Source of the DNA: Methylocystis sp. | GTDB lineage: Bacteria; Pseudomonadota; Alphaproteobacteria; Rhizobiales; Beijerinckiaceae | Reading direction: 5' to 3' | Length of the DNA stretch: 42,725 bases | Assembly (NCBI GenBank): GCA_016178015.1 | Contig: JACOUB010000010.1 | Span: 1 to 42,725, forward strand | Shown: piece by piece, positions 27,916 to 36,063 of the stretch | Layout: every line of letters begins with the position of its first letter | Numbering within the stretch: position 1 is the stretch's first letter | The notes under the pieces: model-generated | Databases searched by the model: none | The model's input: only the letters and a program-made list of their open reading frames with translations | What the model was told of the DNA's origin: nothing | Made by a program: the position numbers and the translations under genes

Positions 27916-28425
27916 ATGGCGGCGGTGACTCCGCCGCGTCCGCTCGCCGAGGATGACGACCGCAATCTTTTCGATTGCGGCCGGGAGTCGCTCAACTTCT
28001 GGTTGCGACGGCACGCGTGGGCCAATCAGGCAAGCGGGGCTTCACGCGTGAACATAATCGCCGACGCCGCGTTGGGGCGGATCGTCGGCTACGTCACCCT
28101 GAGCGCCGCGCAAATCGAGCGCGCGTTCCTTGCTAAGCGGCAGCAACGCAATCGCCCCGACCCTGTGCCCGTCACGCTGCTCGGTCAGCTCGCCATCGAC
28201 AAGGACTATCAACGACAGGGGCACGCCGCGTCGCTGCTCCTGTTCGCGCTCAAGACGGCGCTGCGCGCGTCCGAAAGCGTCGGCAGCATGGGCGTCATCA
28301 CGCATCCGCTCGATGATGGCGTGCGCCGTTTCTACGCGCGATGGGGATTTCAAGACCTGCCGTTCGATCCACGCCGCGCCATGATGGTGCGCATGGTGGA
28401 TTTGCAGCAGAGTTTTAGAGCGTAG
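27916..28425 (+). CDS. GNAT-family acetyltransferase toxin (TacT-type)
   Basis: A 169-residue GNAT toxin partner of the DUF1778 antitoxin. Family members acetylate the amino group of aminoacyl-tRNAs and stop translation. Seen: FDCGRESLNFWLRRHAW near the N-terminus, the acetyl-CoA loop LAIDKDYQRQGHAASLLL, and FYARWGFQDLP containing the tyrosine that acts as general acid in TacT. The gene is intact. Its end is two bases from the stop of the convergent histidine kinase gene. Confidence 0.92.
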   Translation: MAAVTPPRPLAEDDDRNLFDCGRESLNFWLRRHAWANQASGASRVNIIADAALGRIVGYVTLSAAQIERAFLAKRQQRNRPDPVPVTLLGQLAIDKDYQRQGHAASLLLFALKTALRASESVGSMGVITHPLDDGVRRFYARWGFQDLPFDPRRAMMVRMVDLQQSFRA

Positions 28426-28427
28426 AA

Positions 28428-29795
28428 TTACACCGGCGCTGTCACAGTGGCGCGGAGTCCGCCGAGCGGACTGCGCTCCAGCTCAATATCGCCGCCGTGC
28501 GCTCGGGCGATGTCGCGCGCAATGGCGAGCCCCAGCCCCGAACCGCCGCTGTCCTGATTGCGCGACTCGTCGAGCCGGTAGAACGGCCGGAAGGCGTCCT
28601 CGCGGCGCTCCACCGGAATTCCCGGACCATCGTCGTCGATGTGAATGGTCAATAGATGTCCGTCGTTGACGGCGGCGATGTCGACGCGCTTGCCATAGCG
28701 CTGGGCGTTGCCGACCAGATTGGCGAGACAGCGTTTGAACGCGGCGGGGCGCACGGTGATGTGCGGCTTGCCGGCGAAGGACGCTTGCGCTTCGAGGCCG
28801 CGTCGCTGCGTGTCGGCCGTCAATTCGTTGAGAATGGCCGCGATGTCGGTCGGCGCCGGGGCCTCGCCGCTGTCGCCGCGCGCGAACGCCAGGTAGGCTT
28901 CGACCATGCGCTCCATCTCGTCCAAATCTTTCTTCATCCCCGAAGCTTCGGGCGTTGCGTCCATCAGCGCCAGCGAAAGCTTGAAGCGCGTGATGATGGT
29001 GCGCAGATCGTGGGAGACGCCGTTGAGCATGGTGGTGCGCTGTTCGATGGCGCGCTCGACGCGGCGTTTCATCTCCAGGAAGGCGGCGCCGGCCTGACGC
29101 ACCTCACGTGCGCCGCGCGGACTGAACTCGACGTCGCGGCCCTTGCCGAATTCCTCCGCGGCGCGCGCGAGCCGCAGGATCGGGCGAATCTGGTTGCGCA
29201 GGAAGGACGTGGCGATCGCGATGATGACCAGCGACGCGATCACCATCCAAATGAAGAAGATGTGCGAGTTCGACGCATAGGCTTGGGTGCGATGCGCGAG
29301 AAGGCGCATGTTCGCGTCTTCGAGCGCCACTCTGATCTCGATCAGATTGGAGCGCCCCACGGTGTCGATCCAGAACGGCCGCGCAAGTTTGCGCGAGAGT
29401 TCCGCCGACAGCGCGTGATCGAGCAGCGAAAAGAACGGCTTTTGCGCCGGCGGCGGCAACGGCTCCTTGGGCAGGATCTGCAAGTCGATCGACAGGTCCG
29501 CGCCGGCGATGCGTTGCAGGGTTTCGTGACGCGGGTCTTGCGGATAGTCGTGATAGATGTCGACCAAGGCGGCGACGTCGCGCGCCACGGCGGCTGAGAG
29601 CCGAGCGGTCACGGCCTGCCAGTGCCGCTCCATGAAGAAATAGGCGACCGCCGACTGCAACAGAACGATCGGCAGGATGACGATCAACAGCGAACGGGCA
29701 TAGAGTCCCCTCGGCATGCGGTCATGCAGCCAGCCGGCGAATTGCCGCCAAACAGCGCGCGGCGCGCCAAGGACGCTTGGGAGAACGACGGTCAT
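28428..29795 (-). CDS. EnvZ-like sensor histidine kinase
   Basis: 455 residues. Two membrane helices (about 35-58, SLLIVILPIVLLQSAVAYFF; and about 175-198, FIWMVIASLVIIAIATSFL) enclose a periplasmic sensor region. A HAMP domain follows, then an H-box VSHDLRTIITRFKLSL with the phosphorylated His, an N-box-like CLANLVGNAQRYGK and G-boxes DDGPGIPVERRE and GSGLGLAIARDI. The signal sensed is unknown. It overlaps the response regulator gene by four bases (ATGA) and forms a marR-regulator-kinase operon. Confidence 0.94.
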   Translation of the reverse strand: MTVVLPSVLGAPRAVWRQFAGWLHDRMPRGLYARSLLIVILPIVLLQSAVAYFFMERHWQAVTARLSAAVARDVAALVDIYHDYPQDPRHETLQRIAGADLSIDLQILPKEPLPPPAQKPFFSLLDHALSAELSRKLARPFWIDTVGRSNLIEIRVALEDANMRLLAHRTQAYASNSHIFFIWMVIASLVIIAIATSFLRNQIRPILRLARAAEEFGKGRDVEFSPRGAREVRQAGAAFLEMKRRVERAIEQRTTMLNGVSHDLRTIITRFKLSLALMDATPEASGMKKDLDEMERMVEAYLAFARGDSGEAPAPTDIAAILNELTADTQRRGLEAQASFAGKPHITVRPAAFKRCLANLVGNAQRYGKRVDIAAVNDGHLLTIHIDDDGPGIPVERREDAFRPFYRLDESRNQDSGGSGLGLAIARDIARAHGGDIELERSPLGGLRATVTAPV

Positions 29796-30580
29796 CGTGG
29801 GAACCCGTTTCCTTGTTCGCTGCTCGGCGCACGATCCAGCAGGAGACGATAGCCGCGGCCGCGTATGGTTTGCAGATAGCGCTGGCAGCCGGCGTCGCTC
29901 TTTATTTTTCGGCGCAGCCTGGCGACCTCGACATCGACGCTGCGTTCGCCCGCGCTTGCATCACCGCCATCGACGTCGCGCAGCGCCAGCCTTTGCCTTG
30001 AGACGATGTCGCCGCCGCTTCGCGCCAGCACTCGCAACATTTCGCGCTCGCGTGTGGTCAAGTGAACGGCGGCGCCGCGCTCGAGGAGTTCGCCGCGCTC
30101 GAGGTGGAACGAAAAATCGCCGAAGCGGACAATCTCGCAAGCGGCGGGAGGTTGCATGGAGCGGCTGGCGCGTCGCAATACGCTGGCGATGCGCAACGAC
30201 AATTCGCGCGGCTCGAAGGGCTTCGCCAGATAATCGTCGACGCCCGCCTCGAGGCCCTCGACGCGATCCCTGGTCTGCGTCAAGGCCGTCAGCATCAGGA
30301 TCGGCGCCGAGCGCAACGGCTCGTCTTGCCGTCGCAAGCGGGTGGCGAATTCTGTGCCGCTCTCGCCCGGCATCATCACGTCGAGCACGATGAGATCGAA
30401 AGTCAGATCGCGCAGCCGCGCCATGGCCTCGCCGGCGTTGGCGGCGGAGGTGACGAGATAGCCCTCGCTGGCCAGGAAGCGCGACAACAGCGTGCGGATG
30501 CGCTTGTCATCGTCCACGACCAGAATATGGGCGCCGCTCGCCCCGGGGTCGAATCTCGCCGTCGCCGCGCGCGCCGTCAT
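29792..30580 (-). CDS. OmpR-family response regulator
   Basis: 262 residues. The receiver domain has HILVVDDDKRIRTLL, the phosphoacceptor Asp in LIVLDVMMPGESG and the Lys in DYLAKPFEP. A winged-helix output domain ends TIRGRGYRLL, with LTTREREMLRVLARSGGDIVSRQRL. It is coupled by overlapping start/stop codons to the MarR gene upstream and the kinase downstream, so the three proteins are probably made in fixed ratio. Confidence 0.95.
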   Translation of the reverse strand: MTARAATARFDPGASGAHILVVDDDKRIRTLLSRFLASEGYLVTSAANAGEAMARLRDLTFDLIVLDVMMPGESGTEFATRLRRQDEPLRSAPILMLTALTQTRDRVEGLEAGVDDYLAKPFEPRELSLRIASVLRRASRSMQPPAACEIVRFGDFSFHLERGELLERGAAVHLTTREREMLRVLARSGGDIVSRQRLALRDVDGGDASAGERSVDVEVARLRRKIKSDAGCQRYLQTIRGRGYRLLLDRAPSSEQGNGFPR

Positions 30581-31155
30581 GACGCCTTGCTCGCTGTCAT
30601 GCGCGCGCCGCCGCGCGACAGAGGGACGCGAACGCGCTCGCGTTCGGCTGCGTCGATCATGGCGAGGAGAAAGTCGGTCGCCGCGCCCCGCGCGCTTGCC
30701 GGCAGCTCGTTCAGCACGCGGACGAAGTGCTCCGATTGCAAGTGCGCAAGCTCTTGCGCTAGCCCAGCTCCCTTGGCGGTGGTGTAAAGCAGACGCTGAC
30801 GGCGGTCGCTGAAGCCGGCTCTCGCTTCGACGAAACCAGCTTCGAGCAATTGCTTGAGCACGCGGTTGAGGCTTTGTTTGGTGATCTTCAATATGTCGAG
30901 CAGCGCGGCGATGGCCAGGCCCGGCCGGCGGTTGACGAAATGCAGCACGCGATGATGCGCCCGTCCAAATTCGTAATTCTCCAGCATCCGGTCGGCGTCG
31001 CCGACGAAGTCGCGATAAGCGAAGAAGAACAGTTCGATGAGATCGAAGATCGGTTCGTCCGCCCTCAGCGCCTCCCGCCGCCGCGCCGGCGCGGGCAGGG
31101 CGTTCGCCTCTAAGGATTTTCGCTGAACCGCTGATTTCACCTTGGCGCCCGCCAC
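30577..31155 (-). CDS. MarR family transcriptional regulator
   Basis: 192 residues with a MarR winged helix: LHFVNRRPGLAIAALLDILKITKQSLNRVLKQLLEAGFVEARAGFSDRRQRLLYTT (about residues 72-127). It starts the operon with the response regulator and kinase and is divergent from the branched-chain aminotransferase gene. Its likely operator, ATACGTCA-N7-TGACATAT at 31205-31227, lies in the shared promoter region. In alphaproteobacteria this MarR/two-component/ilvE arrangement recurs, which suggests control of the aminotransferase, but the ligand is not known. Confidence 0.88.
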   Translation of the reverse strand: MAGAKVKSAVQRKSLEANALPAPARRREALRADEPIFDLIELFFFAYRDFVGDADRMLENYEFGRAHHRVLHFVNRRPGLAIAALLDILKITKQSLNRVLKQLLEAGFVEARAGFSDRRQRLLYTTAKGAGLAQELAHLQSEHFVRVLNELPASARGAATDFLLAMIDAAERERVRVPLSRGGARMTASKAS

Positions 31156-31204
31156 ATATGTCGTTTCGGTTCCGATGGGTCGTTGTTGCGCGTCCCGCCG
31201 CCTT

Positions 31205-31227
31205 ATACGTCAGCTATATTGACATAT
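31205..31227. promoter_or_regulatory. Candidate MarR operator and ilvE promoter
   Basis: ATACGTCA (31205-31212) and TGACATAT (31220-31227) form an inverted repeat matching at seven of eight positions with a seven-base spacer. A consensus -35, TTGACA (31219-31224), overlaps the right half-site and faces ilvE; the matching -10 is weak (TAGTGG at 31242). A protein bound here would block ilvE transcription and could also control the divergent marR operon. Confidence 0.55.
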
Positions 31228-31307
31228 TTGTGGCCGATGGCTAGTGGTCTGCCGCGAGGAGCGGCGGCAAAGCCGCATCGGGCCGCGCGGTTTTTTCGGA
31301 GAGTTAA

Positions 31308-32195
31308 ATGTCGGTTGCGCCCTTCGACCAGCGCGACGGCCATATCTGGCGCAATGGCGCCCTGGTTCCGTGGCGGGACGCCAAGCTGCACGTCCTCTCG
31401 CATGGGCTGCATTACGCTTCCTGCGTGTTCGAAGGCGAACGCGCCTACGGCGGCGCCATTTTCAAATCGAGGGAACATTCCGAGCGCTTCAAGCGTTCGG
31501 CGCAATTTCTCGACTTCGAAATACCCTATTCGGTCGCCGAGCTTGATGCGGCGAAACAACTCGTCGTCGACGCCAATGGCTTTACCAACTGCTATGTGCG
31601 CCCCGTGGCCTGGCGCGGCAGCGAGATGATGGCGGTCGCGGCGCAAAATTCGACGATCCATGTGGCGATCGCCGTGTGGGATTGGCCGAGCATGTTCGAC
31701 GTGGAGACCAAGATGAAGGGCATCCGTCTCGACATCGCCGAATATCGCCGACCCGATCCGCAGACCGCGCCGGCGCTGGCCAAGGCCGCCGGCCTTTATA
31801 TGATTTGCACGATCAGCAAGCATCGGGCCGAGCGGCGCGGCTACGCCGACGCGCTCATGCTCGATTGGCAGGGCCGCGTCGCCGAATGCACCGGCGCCAA
31901 TGTGTTTTTCGTTGCTGATGGCGCGCTGCACACGCCGATCGCCGATTGCTTCCTCGACGGTGTGACGCGGCGCACGGTGATCGATCTCGCCAGACGGCGC
32001 GGCGTCGAGGTGGTTGAACGGCGCATTCTGCCCGACGAACTGAACAATTTTAACGAGTGCTTCATTTGCGGCACCGGCGCGGAAGTGACGCCGGTCGCCG
32101 AGGCGGGTCCTTACAAATTCACGCCGGGCGCTATTTCCCGCGCGCTGATCGAGGACTACACGCGCGAAGTCAATCCCAGAGCGGCGGCGGCGTGA
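31308..32195 (+). CDS. ilvE: Branched-chain amino acid aminotransferase
   Basis: A 295-residue PLP enzyme of fold type IV, converting the 2-oxo acids to Leu, Ile and Val. Seen: NGALVPWRDAKLHVLSHGLHYASCVFEGERAYGG, the Schiff-base lysine in ICTISKHRAERRGYADAL, DWQGRVAECTGANVFFV, and EVTPVAEAGPYKFTPGAIS. Length and motifs are normal. The divergent MarR-family gene and the operator between them suggest that this copy is specifically regulated. Confidence 0.92.
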   Translation: MSVAPFDQRDGHIWRNGALVPWRDAKLHVLSHGLHYASCVFEGERAYGGAIFKSREHSERFKRSAQFLDFEIPYSVAELDAAKQLVVDANGFTNCYVRPVAWRGSEMMAVAAQNSTIHVAIAVWDWPSMFDVETKMKGIRLDIAEYRRPDPQTAPALAKAAGLYMICTISKHRAERRGYADALMLDWQGRVAECTGANVFFVADGALHTPIADCFLDGVTRRTVIDLARRRGVEVVERRILPDELNNFNECFICGTGAEVTPVAEAGPYKFTPGAISRALIEDYTREVNPRAAAA

Positions 32196-32240
32196 GGCGC
32201 CGTCTGCGAAGGCGCAGGCGCGAAGCGTCCGAATCTCGCC

Positions 32241-32660
32241 TCAATATCGCGCCCAGGCATAATAACGCTTGCGCACGGTCCGATAGGGGACTGTCGGGAC
32301 ATCGCGGACCCGTTGCAGCGGTCGACGGGCGGTCATGGGCGCGTCGCTCGTGGCCGCGATGGGCGCATAGATTGTCGTGAGAACGCCGGCGCCGCCCGCG
32401 CAGCTCTGCCCATAAGCGAGGGCGGCGAGGACCGTCGGGTCGGCGTTGACGGCGCTGTAGGCGGCCGGACGGTAGACATGATCATATTTGCCGCGGTAGC
32501 CGCAGCCGTAACCATAGCCGCAGCCATCGCCGCCGTCGCCACAGTCATAGCCGTAGCCATTGCCGCCGTAGTCGCCAGCCGCAGCGCCGCCAGCGGCCAA
32601 CAGGCCGACGACCACCGCGCCGCCGAATGCGATCGCTCGAAGTTTCAAAATGAAACGCAT
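32241..32660 (-). CDS. Small exported Gly/Tyr/Cys-rich protein of unknown function
   Basis: 139 residues, not recognised. Residues 1-28 form a clear signal peptide (ILKLRAIAFGGAVVVGLLAA, then GGAAAG). The mature N-terminus is a low-complexity Gly/Tyr/Asp/Cys segment (GDYGGNGYGYDCGDGGDGCG, continuing GYGYGCGYRGKYDHVYRP). The C-terminal half is ordinary and ends with basic and aromatic residues (VRKRYYAWARY). Similar small Gly/Tyr-rich secreted proteins are common in Rhizobiales, with no known role. The ATG at 32660 has AGAGGG upstream. Both neighbours, ilvE and the class III aminotransferase, look unrelated. Confidence 0.7.
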   Translation of the reverse strand: MRFILKLRAIAFGGAVVVGLLAAGGAAAGDYGGNGYGYDCGDGGDGCGYGYGCGYRGKYDHVYRPAAYSAVNADPTVLAALAYGQSCAGGAGVLTTIYAPIAATSDAPMTARRPLQRVRDVPTVPYRTVRKRYYAWARY

Positions 32661-32787
32661 GGCGCGCCCTCTTTGTCGAATTGATCCGATGGCGCCGGCG
32701 TCGACCGCCTGCATCGTTCGCCAACGGGACGCGTTCATCGCCCCGTATCGGCGATGCAATCGCCGTTCCTTTGAAAAGCAAGCACAA

Positions 32788-32810
32788 GCGAACCTGAAGG
32801 TTCGCGGTCC
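32788..32810. repeat. REP-like unit related to the nifK-nifE inverted repeat
   Basis: GCGAACC-TGAA-GGTTCGC followed by GGTCC. Compared with the unit at 6226-6248 (GCGAGCC-TGAA-GGCTCGC, GGTCC) the two differences are paired: G to A in one arm and C to T in the other. The stem is therefore conserved through a compensatory change. It lies between the secreted-protein gene and the aminotransferase. Confidence 0.75.
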
Positions 32811-32845
32811 AAGCAACTCCGGACGGCGAGCCGAGGCGTCGGGCC

Positions 32846-34294
32846 TTAAGCGCTCACCCTCGCTTTGATGGCGTGTTCGGCGAGCGTCTTGCCGAGCGAC
32901 CAGACGGAGCTGGGCGCCTTGTGCGCGTCGGCGATCACCGCGTCGAAGGATTTCTCGATCCACTCGCAGTCCGATGCATCGATGGTCAACGACGGCAATA
33001 GCTTGATGGTGTGGTTGCCGTGTCCGGCGACTTGCGTCAGCACCTTGTGGGTCTTGAACAAGGGTATGCTGATGAGCTGGCAGAACAGGCCGCAATTGAC
33101 CGTCTCCAACAGGTTCCACGCGGCCTTAAGCTTGAAGGAACGCGGTTCGCCGAACTCCACGCCGATCATCAATCCCTTGCCGCGCACGTCGGCGACGAGT
33201 TCGTAGCCTTTGGCCATGGCGCGGAAGGAAGTGACGATGCGTTCGCCCAATGCTGCGGCGTTCTCGATGAGCCGTTCGGACTCGAGCACGTCCAGGGTCG
33301 CATAGCCCGCCGCCATGGCGAGATCGTTCTTGCCGAACGTCGAGCCATGCACGACGGCGCGGTCTAAGCGGTCGAACACCTTGTCGAAAATCCACTTGCG
33401 GGTGATGACGGCGCCGACCGGCACATGGCCGCCCGACAGCGCCTTGGCGATGAGGATCATGTCCGGCTCGACGCCATAGTGATCGATGGCGAAAAACCGC
33501 CCGGTGCGGCCGACCCCCGTCTGAATTTCGTCGGCGACAAACAGCGTTCCGTATTTTCGGCACAAGCGCGCGGCTTCCGCGAGATAGGCGTCGTCCGGGA
33601 TGTTGACGCCCTTGCCCTGAATCGGTTCGACGAAGAAGGCCGCGACGTCTTTTCCCGTCAAGGCTTGTTCCAGCGCGGCGAGATCGTTGAAAGGTATTTC
33701 GGTGGCATGCGGCAGAAACGGTCCGAAGCCTTGTTTGAAAACGCCGTCGCCGTTCATCGACAACGCGCCATAGGTCAGTCCGTGAAAGGAATGCGCGCAG
33801 TGGACGACGCCGGCCCTTCCCGTCGCAGCTCTGGCGAACTTCATCGCCGCTTCGGCCGCCTCGGCGCCGGAATTGGCGAAGAACACCTTGTCGAGATAGG
33901 GCGCATAGGCAAGCAGGCGCTTGGCCAAGAGACCCGCTGCAACCGAGACGTCGAGTTGCACGAGATTGGGGAGATCCGCCGCCAGCACGCTGATCAGCGC
34001 CGCGCGCAAGGACGGATGGTTGCGCCCGATCGCGAAAACGCCCCAGCCGCTGAGCAAATCCAAATAACGGTCGCCGGCGCGATCGAACAGATATTGTCCT
34101 TGGCCGCGCACAAAGCCCACGTCATAGCCGATGGTCCGCAAGACGCGCACCCACATCTCGTTGAGATATTTGGAGTGCAGGGCGTAGCGCTCGCTCTCAT
34201 GCTCGGCGTGGAGCGCCGCGAGATCGAAATTTGCGGCGGAGCGCCCGCGTCGACTTAGCTCTTGGTCCGTTTGCATGGGCGGGCGGGCAGTCAT
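32846..34294 (-). CDS. Class III aminotransferase (possible hopanoid enzyme HpnO)
   Basis: About 482 residues, PLP fold type I, class III. Seen: LDLLSGWGVFAIGRNHPSL, FANSGAEAAEAAMKFARAATGR, HSFHGLTYGALSMNG, FVADEIQTGVGRTGRFFA and the PLP lysine in LIAKALSGGHVPVGAV. The extra N-terminal segment (LHSKYLNEMWVRVLRTIGYD) resembles HpnO, the aminotransferase that makes aminobacteriohopanetriol. I cannot separate it confidently from other class III enzymes, so no symbol is given. I chose the ATG at 34294 because GGAG sits eight bases upstream; the ATG at 34306 lacks a binding site. Confidence 0.75.
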   Translation of the reverse strand: MTARPPMQTDQELSRRGRSAANFDLAALHAEHESERYALHSKYLNEMWVRVLRTIGYDVGFVRGQGQYLFDRAGDRYLDLLSGWGVFAIGRNHPSLRAALISVLAADLPNLVQLDVSVAAGLLAKRLLAYAPYLDKVFFANSGAEAAEAAMKFARAATGRAGVVHCAHSFHGLTYGALSMNGDGVFKQGFGPFLPHATEIPFNDLAALEQALTGKDVAAFFVEPIQGKGVNIPDDAYLAEAARLCRKYGTLFVADEIQTGVGRTGRFFAIDHYGVEPDMILIAKALSGGHVPVGAVITRKWIFDKVFDRLDRAVVHGSTFGKNDLAMAAGYATLDVLESERLIENAAALGERIVTSFRAMAKGYELVADVRGKGLMIGVEFGEPRSFKLKAAWNLLETVNCGLFCQLISIPLFKTHKVLTQVAGHGNHTIKLLPSLTIDASDCEWIEKSFDAVIADAHKAPSSVWSLGKTLAEHAIKARVSA

Positions 34295-34566
34295 AGCAGG
34301 CTCCATCGGTTGCGCGGCGCATTCAGGCGAGAGCCTTGCGCGCTTAAGGGATCAGCGGCGCAGCTCAAGGCCCAAATCGGCCGACGATTCAACTCGAATC
34401 CATGACATCCTTGCTGACCGGCGGGGCCGCCTGCGACCAAACAGCGCGCCCGGTCCCGCCGTTCGGCGCCAAATGCGCACGCCATCCCTGTTTTGGCAAC
34501 AAAAACTTGATCGACCAACGGCCTCGATTTTCAGGCGTAGTCCGCCGCTTGCCCGATACTTGTGAA

Positions 34567-34677
34567 TCGCTATCCACAGCATTCGCCGTGGGCGCGAAAA
34601 AGACAGTTGGATGACGCGCGGCGAATGCTATCTTCACGCAAGTGATTCGTGGGTGGGATAGCGACTCGTTTTCGAGT
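34567..34677 (+). ncRNA. Strongly structured leader of the cold-shock gene (candidate regulatory RNA)
   Basis: Helices seen directly: P1 TCGCTATCCAC (34567-34577) with GTGGGATAGCGA (34653-34664), one bulged G; P2 AGCATTCGCC (34578-34587) with GGCGAATGCT (34620-34629), perfect and directly stacked on P1; P3 GCGCG (34592-34596) with CGCGC (34615-34619); a side hairpin TCAC-GCAA-GTGA (34634-34645) with a GNRA loop; and ACTCG-TTTT-CGAGT (34664-34677). The whole lies 20-130 bases before the start codon at 34699. A cold-responsive 5' leader or a separate small RNA are the obvious options. Confidence 0.6.
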
Positions 34678-34698
34678 GGCTAAGGATCGCGAGGCGTT

Positions 34699-35325
34699 AT
34701 GCGTGACAGCTCTGGGTCAGCATGGGGAGTTGGTCAGTTGAGCGCCAAGATTTCTTTTGAAGGCGAGTTCGGCGCGTCTTCCTCCGGAATGGAAGGAGAT
34801 GAAATCTGCCTCGACCTCCTGGAGGTCTCCGGGAGCATCAAATGGTTCGACGTCGCCAAAGGTTACGGGTTCGTCGTTCCCGACGATCGTTCGCCCGACA
34901 TTCTGCTGCATGTCACAACTTTACGGCGATGCGGTTTCCAAACCGCCAATGAAGGCGCGCGCGTCGTTTGCGAGGCGCAGAAGCACTCCAAGGGTATGCA
35001 GGTTTTCCGCGTCATCGCGATGGACGAGTCGATGGCGCTGCAACCGGCTCGCGGGCAGGCGGCGCGCACCCATGCGCAGGTGACGCCCTCCAGCGGCTAT
35101 GAAATCGCCATCGTCAAATGGTTCAACCGGGTGAAGGGGTTCGGGTTTCTGACGCGCGGCGAAGGCACCGAGGATATCTTCCTACATATGGAGACGGTGC
35201 GCCGTTGCGGCCTCGCCGAGTTGAAGCCTGGCGACAGCATGCTGGTGCGCCATGGAGACGGCCCCAAGGGCCTGATGGCGACGGAGGTGCGTCCGCTCGA
35301 GACGGCGCTGCCCGCGTCGCATTGA
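34699..35325 (+). CDS. Two-domain cold-shock protein
   Basis: 208 residues with two cold-shock domains. The first (about 47-105) has SGSIKWFDVAKGYGFVVPDD and DILLHVTTLRRCGF; the second (about 135-200) has IVKWFNRVKGFGFLTRGEG and EDIFLHMETVRRCGL. The RNP1-like (KGYGFV, KGFGFL) and RNP2-like (DILLHV, DIFLHM) motifs are intact in both. Such proteins bind single-stranded RNA. The N-terminal extension starting MRDSSGS is typical of Rhizobiales members, supporting the ATG at 34699 over the internal ATG at 34789. The gene is normally adjacent to a DUF192 gene; here a 229-base repeat separates them. Confidence 0.92.
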   Translation: MRDSSGSAWGVGQLSAKISFEGEFGASSSGMEGDEICLDLLEVSGSIKWFDVAKGYGFVVPDDRSPDILLHVTTLRRCGFQTANEGARVVCEAQKHSKGMQVFRVIAMDESMALQPARGQAARTHAQVTPSSGYEIAIVKWFNRVKGFGFLTRGEGTEDIFLHMETVRRCGLAELKPGDSMLVRHGDGPKGLMATEVRPLETALPASH

Positions 35326-35390
35326 GGGGCGCGCAGATGGTTCGCCCGGTCCTCTGATGAGTTCATGCGCAATTTTATTTGACGCGAAAT

Positions 35391-35619
35391 CCTTCTCCCG
35401 TCGCAAACCGGGTGTTCCCGGTTTGCGCATCTTATGCCGAAGTCGGCAACAGCCGACTTCGGTGCGGGAGAACGCAGCCCTCGCGTCAGCGAGGGTCGGA
35501 TGAGGGCCCTCACCCGACCCGGCTTCGCCGGGCCACCCTCTCCCATCGCAAACCGGGTGTTCCCGGTTTGCGCATCAAATGCCGAAGTCGGCAACAGCCG
35601 GCTTCGGTGCGGGAGAGGG
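35391..35619. repeat. Composite palindromic repeat, family A, copy 2, with nested hairpins
   Basis: Same framework as 39405-39509 (outer hairpins CCTTCTCCCG/CGGGAG and CCCTCTCCC/CGGGAGAGGG around a core with TGAGGGCCCTCA and CCCGGCTTCGCCGGG). In each outer hairpin the CTTG loop is replaced by a near-identical insert (35401-35464 and 35545-35609). Each insert holds two hairpins: GCAAACCGGG-TGTT-CCCGGTTTGC and CCGAAGTCGGC-AACA-GCCGACTTCGG. The inserts differ at only a few bases. The right end supplies GAGAGGGA just before the DUF192 start codon. Confidence 0.88.
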
Positions 35620-35625
35620 AAACAA

Positions 35626-36063
35626 GTGGCGTTGGCGTGTCTGGTGGCGTTTGGGCTCGCCGCCGCTGCGGCGGCCGGGCAGGCGGGGGTCGAGCCGCTC
35701 GAAATCATCACCGCGAGCGGGACCCACGTGTTTCGCGTCGAGGTCGCCCGCACGTCCCCCCAACGGGAGAGGGGACTGATGTTTCGGCGCTTTCTTCCCG
35801 CCGACCGCGGCATGCTGTTTGATTTTCAAGTAGAGGACAAGGTGTTGATGTGGATGAAGAATACCTATATTCCGCTCGATATGATCTTCGTGTCGCGAAA
35901 GGGCGGTGTCGTGTCGGTGGCGCAAGACGCCGAGCCGATGTCGGAGCGGGTCATCGCGTCCGGCGCGCCGGCCTATGCGGTGATCGAACTCAATGCGGGA
36001 GCGGCGCGTAAGATCGGCGTCGCCGTGGGCGATGCGGTCCGCCACCCGATATTTCGCGAGTAG
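35626..36063 (+). CDS. DUF192 exported protein
   Basis: 145 residues. A signal peptide (VALACLVAFGLAAAAAAGQA) is followed by a DUF192 domain: THVFRVEVARTSPQRERGLMFRRFLPADRGMLFDF, MWMKNTYIPLDMIFVSRKG, and VIELNAGAARKIGVAVGD. The function of the family is unknown. I propose a GTG start at 35626; the open frame continues upstream only through repeat DNA, so a longer protein would have a repeat-encoded N-terminus. GAGAGGGA, six bases upstream, belongs to the repeat at 35391-35619. Confidence 0.85.
   Translation: MALACLVAFGLAAAAAAGQAGVEPLEIITASGTHVFRVEVARTSPQRERGLMFRRFLPADRGMLFDFQVEDKVLMWMKNTYIPLDMIFVSRKGGVVSVAQDAEPMSERVIASGAPAYAVIELNAGAARKIGVAVGDAVRHPIFRE

Noticed and set aside
32661-33119. Upstream extension of the secreted Gly-rich protein
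   Set aside because: It would remove the signal peptide from the N-terminus and overlap a REP-like unit and the aminotransferase; the ATG at 32660 has a binding site.
35391-35619. A CRISPR-like array because of the repeated 60-base blocks
   Set aside because: Only two copies, each internally palindromic and located in a known repeat framework; no regular spacers and no cas genes.
35434-35625. N-terminal extension of the DUF192 gene through the palindromic repeat
   Set aside because: The extra residues are encoded entirely by repeat DNA and precede a normal signal peptide; the GTG at 35626 has a good ribosome binding site.
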